From Sphingomonadales bacterium (GTDB taxonomy: Bacteria > Pseudomonadota > Alphaproteobacteria > Sphingomonadales > Sphingomonadaceae), in contig JAFLDC010000075.1 of NCBI GenBank assembly GCA_017302775.1, positions 1 through 9,426 of the forward strand: 9,426 nt of DNA. The letters are read 5' to 3'. The stretch's first letter is position 1. Each line of letters opens with the position of its first letter. The translations under genes and the position numbers were made by a program. This document shows, in pieces, positions 7,662 to 9,426 of this stretch. The notes under the pieces are model-generated. The model was not told the origin of the DNA. It saw nothing but the letters and a program-made list of their open reading frames with translations, and did no database searches.

Positions 7662-7688
7662 TTGACAGGAACCGGTTCATCGCATCAT
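7662..7688 (+). promoter_or_regulatory. Candidate lacI promoter
   Basis: TTGACA at 7662-7667 is followed, after a short 15-nt spacer, by CATCAT (7683-7688; 4 of 6 consensus matches). It would give a leader of about 45 nt before ATG 7740. The short spacer and modest -10 box make this tentative. Confidence 0.3.
7669..7678. promoter_or_regulatory. Palindrome GAACCGGTTC, possible autoregulatory operator
   Basis: This perfect 10-bp palindrome lies within the spacer of the candidate lacI promoter. It shares the pattern AA-N-CG-N-TT with the two CAATCGATTG sites and, like them, is centred on CG. A LacI-family protein bound here could repress its own gene. The differing inner bases (C/G instead of T/A) mean affinity could be lower, or another regulator may be involved. 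Confidence 0.45.
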
Positions 7689-7739
7689 CAGGGAAATGTG
7701 CCGTTGGAACGACACGTTCTTCAGATAGTTGCCGCCCCT

Positions 7740-8762
7740 ATGAACGACTTCACCGTCCCTCCCGCAAGAATCCGCAACATCGCCGAGCTCGCGCGTTTGG
7801 CAGGAGTTTCTGCTGGTACAGTGTCGCGCGCGCTAGCCAATTCGCAACTGGTCAACAAAGACACACGTGACAAGATACAGGCCCTGGCCCGCCAGCACGG
7901 GTTCCGTCCCAATCAGATGGCCAAGCGCCTTCGGGTGCGGGAAACCAAGGTTATCGGGGTGGTCGTGCCTTTGGGACACGAACGCCGCCAGCATCTTTCG
8001 GACCCGTTCTTCATGGCCATCCTGGGCCATCTGGCCGACGCGCTTACGGAAAACGGCTATGACATCATGCTGAGCCGGGTGATCCCCGACGCCGAAGACT
8101 GGCTGGAACGGATCGCAGATTCGGGGATGCTCGACGGGGTTCTGCTGATCGGCCAGTCGAACCAGTTCAATGCAATTGAGCGGGTTGCGGCCTGGTACAA
8201 GCCGATGGTGGTATGGGGCAGCCATCGCGCGGGTCAGACTCATTGCACGGTTGGCGTGGACAACCGGCTGGGCGGCCGGTTGGCCGGTGATTGCCTGATC
8301 GGCGCAGGTCGCCAACGCCTGGCCTTTCTTGGCGATACCACAGCGCCAGAGCTGTCGGAGCGTTATCTTGGCCTGTGTGATGCTGCCAGTGCGGCAGGGC
8401 TGGCCGCGCCGATTACGCTTAACACGCACCTCGCGTCGGACATCATGGCCGAAGAGATTGCCGGCCATATCGAGCGCATCGGCGCTGAGGTTGACGGGAT
8501 CGCAGCAGCGTCGGACCTGATCGCGATGCATGCGGTGCGTGCCTTGGCCGACCGGGGCATCATCGTACCTGAACAAATATCGGTCACCGGTTTCGATGAT
8601 CTGCCACTGGCAGAGCAGACCATTCCGCGCCTGACTACGATCAGTCAGAACATCGCCGACGGCGCGCGGACGATGGTGCGGGCACTGTTCGAACGCATTG
8701 CGGGAACCGACGCACCATCGGTCGAGATGGCTCCCGTTTTGGTCCGGCGGGACACCGCCTAA
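7740..8762 (+). CDS. LacI-family transcriptional repressor
   Basis: This 340-residue regulator has the typical family length. Residues 11-65 form the N-terminal helix-turn-helix and hinge region (IAELARLAGVSAGTVSRALANSQ, then GFRPNQMAKRLR). Residues about 68-340 are the periplasmic-binding-protein-like effector domain, with VIGVVVP at 71-77, a VGVDNRLGGRLAG block, and the C-terminal VTGFDDLPLAEQTIPRLTTI signature. ATG 7740 is chosen because it lies just before the helix-turn-helix; the frame stays open back to 7545, but that extension would run through the operators and has no LacI homology. No strong Shine-Dalgarno is seen. It is divergent from the receptor gene and almost certainly reads the palindromes between them. 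The effector is probably fructose, sucrose or a phosphorylated derivative, inferred from the neighbouring fructosidase and fructokinase genes. Confidence 0.93.
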   Translation: MNDFTVPPARIRNIAELARLAGVSAGTVSRALANSQLVNKDTRDKIQALARQHGFRPNQMAKRLRVRETKVIGVVVPLGHERRQHLSDPFFMAILGHLADALTENGYDIMLSRVIPDAEDWLERIADSGMLDGVLLIGQSNQFNAIERVAAWYKPMVVWGSHRAGQTHCTVGVDNRLGGRLAGDCLIGAGRQRLAFLGDTTAPELSERYLGLCDAASAAGLAAPITLNTHLASDIMAEEIAGHIERIGAEVDGIAAASDLIAMHAVRALADRGIIVPEQISVTGFDDLPLAEQTIPRLTTISQNIADGARTMVRALFERIAGTDAPSVEMAPVLVRRDTA

Positions 8763-9426
8763 AGCGCTGACTGACCCAACGCGATCGCACCGGTGATGCC
8801 GGCCTGGTCCCCCAACCCCGGCGTCACGATGTAATGCGCCAACCCCTTGTCGAGCTGGGGCGCCTTAATATAGCCGGCCAGCTTTTGTTCGGTTGCCCGG
8901 CGCACGGCTTCAATCAGCCCCGGTGTCTTCATCACTCCGCCGCCAAAGATCAGGCGGTCGGGCATATGGAGCAGGACCAGGTTGGCGGCGAGATAGGCAA
9001 TGTAACCGGCAATCAGATCGATCTTGTCCGGCGGACTGCCCAGCTTGGACAGGCTTTGCCCCCAACGCCGTTCAATCGCCGGACCAGCGGCAAGCCCTTC
9101 CAGGCAGTCGCCGTGATAGGGGCAGAACCCGTCATATGGATCCAGCGTGCGATCGTGCGGCGGCAGGATATGTCCACTCTCGAAATGTGAAAAACCCATC
9201 ACCGGCTTGCCATCACGCACCACGCCGGTACCGATCCCGGTGCCGACCGTGGTATAGGCCAGCGTCGTGCAGCCCTGCCCGGCGCCGCGTTGCCATTCAC
9301 CAAGCGCGGCCCCGTTGACGTCCGTTTCAACGACAATGGGCACACCAAACTGGCTCAGCACATCGTGAAACCGCGCGCCTGACCAACCGGGCTTGGGGGT
9401 CGTTGTGAATGTACCGTAGGCGGGGG
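8759..9426 (-). CDS. ROK-family fructokinase, C-terminal part (5' end outside window)
   Basis: The frame is open from the window edge at 9426 to TAG at 8761-8759, giving about 222 residues. The N-terminal phosphate-binding part is missing. The enzyme should phosphorylate fructose to fructose 6-phosphate with ATP in the cytoplasm. The visible start reads YGTFTTTPKPGW, typical of ROK fructokinases. Next come TDVNGAALGEW with the catalytic Asp (codon 9322-9320), the glycine-rich TTVGTGIGTGVV, and the zinc site GHI then CPYHGDCLEG (Cys at 9124-9122, His, Cys at 9106-9104). The following GLAAGPAIERRWG and IFGGGVMKTPGL blocks also fit this subgroup. The GTG at 9361 is internal. It is convergent with lacI, their stop codons overlapping, and it supplies the final step for fructose released by the GH32 and GH68 enzymes. 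Confidence 0.92.
   Translation of the reverse strand, partial: PAYGTFTTTPKPGWSGARFHDVLSQFGVPIVVETDVNGAALGEWQRGAGQGCTTLAYTTVGTGIGTGVVRDGKPVMGFSHFESGHILPPHDRTLDPYDGFCPYHGDCLEGLAAGPAIERRWGQSLSKLGSPPDKIDLIAGYIAYLAANLVLLHMPDRLIFGGGVMKTPGLIEAVRRATEQKLAGYIKAPQLDKGLAHYIVTPGLGDQAGITGAIALGQSAL

Noticed and set aside
7545..7739. N-terminal 65-codon extension of the LacI frame
   Set aside because: It crosses the operators and the candidate promoter and lacks LacI-like sequence; ATG 7740 sits just before the helix-turn-helix.
7833..8576. Minus-strand 247-codon open frame within lacI
   Set aside because: It is fully antisense to the clear LacI-family gene, and its composition fits a shadow frame.

Overview
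The window looks like a chromosomal carbohydrate-utilisation locus from an alphaproteobacterium, most likely a sphingomonad (Novosphingobium/Sphingomonas-like). The reasons are high-GC DNA with GC-rich third codon positions, a TonB-dependent receptor paired with a flavin-dependent 'tryptophan halogenase' and a TPR/2OG-Fe(II) oxygenase, a LacI-type regulator, and very tight gene packing. The taxonomic call is inferred from gene content, not from a database comparison. I see no RNA genes, mobile elements or CRISPR arrays.

Layout: 1-663 (+) is the 3' part of a GH68 fructosyltransferase/beta-fructosidase (levansucrase family). Six bases later, in the same reading frame, 670-1977 (+) encodes a complete GH32 beta-fructosidase. 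One base further on, a convergent three-gene unit ends. Read on the minus strand it is: TonB-dependent receptor (7509-4996), a hairpin terminator or attenuator, a TPR protein with a C-terminal 2OG-Fe(II) oxygenase-like domain (4883-3495), and a flavin-dependent halogenase (3484-1979). A 230-bp intergenic region (7510-7739) separates the receptor from a divergent LacI-family repressor (7740-8762, +). This region holds two identical CAATCGATTGCA repeats, each with a perfect 10-bp palindrome, lying over a likely receptor promoter. A third palindrome, GAACCGGTTC, lies next to the likely lacI promoter. The stop codon of lacI overlaps the stop of a convergent ROK-family fructokinase (9426-8759, -), whose 5' end is beyond the window.

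Working model: the outer-membrane receptor takes up a fructose-containing saccharide (sucrose, fructo-oligosaccharide or levan fragments). GH68 and GH32 enzymes split or rearrange fructosyl bonds, and the ROK kinase makes fructose 6-phosphate. The LacI protein probably senses a sugar or sugar phosphate and controls the receptor unit and itself. The inner-membrane transporter is not in the window and probably lies in a flank. The least understood part is why a halogenase and an Fe(II)/2OG-type oxygenase share a transcription unit with the receptor in a fructan locus. That association is the best candidate here for poorly described biology.
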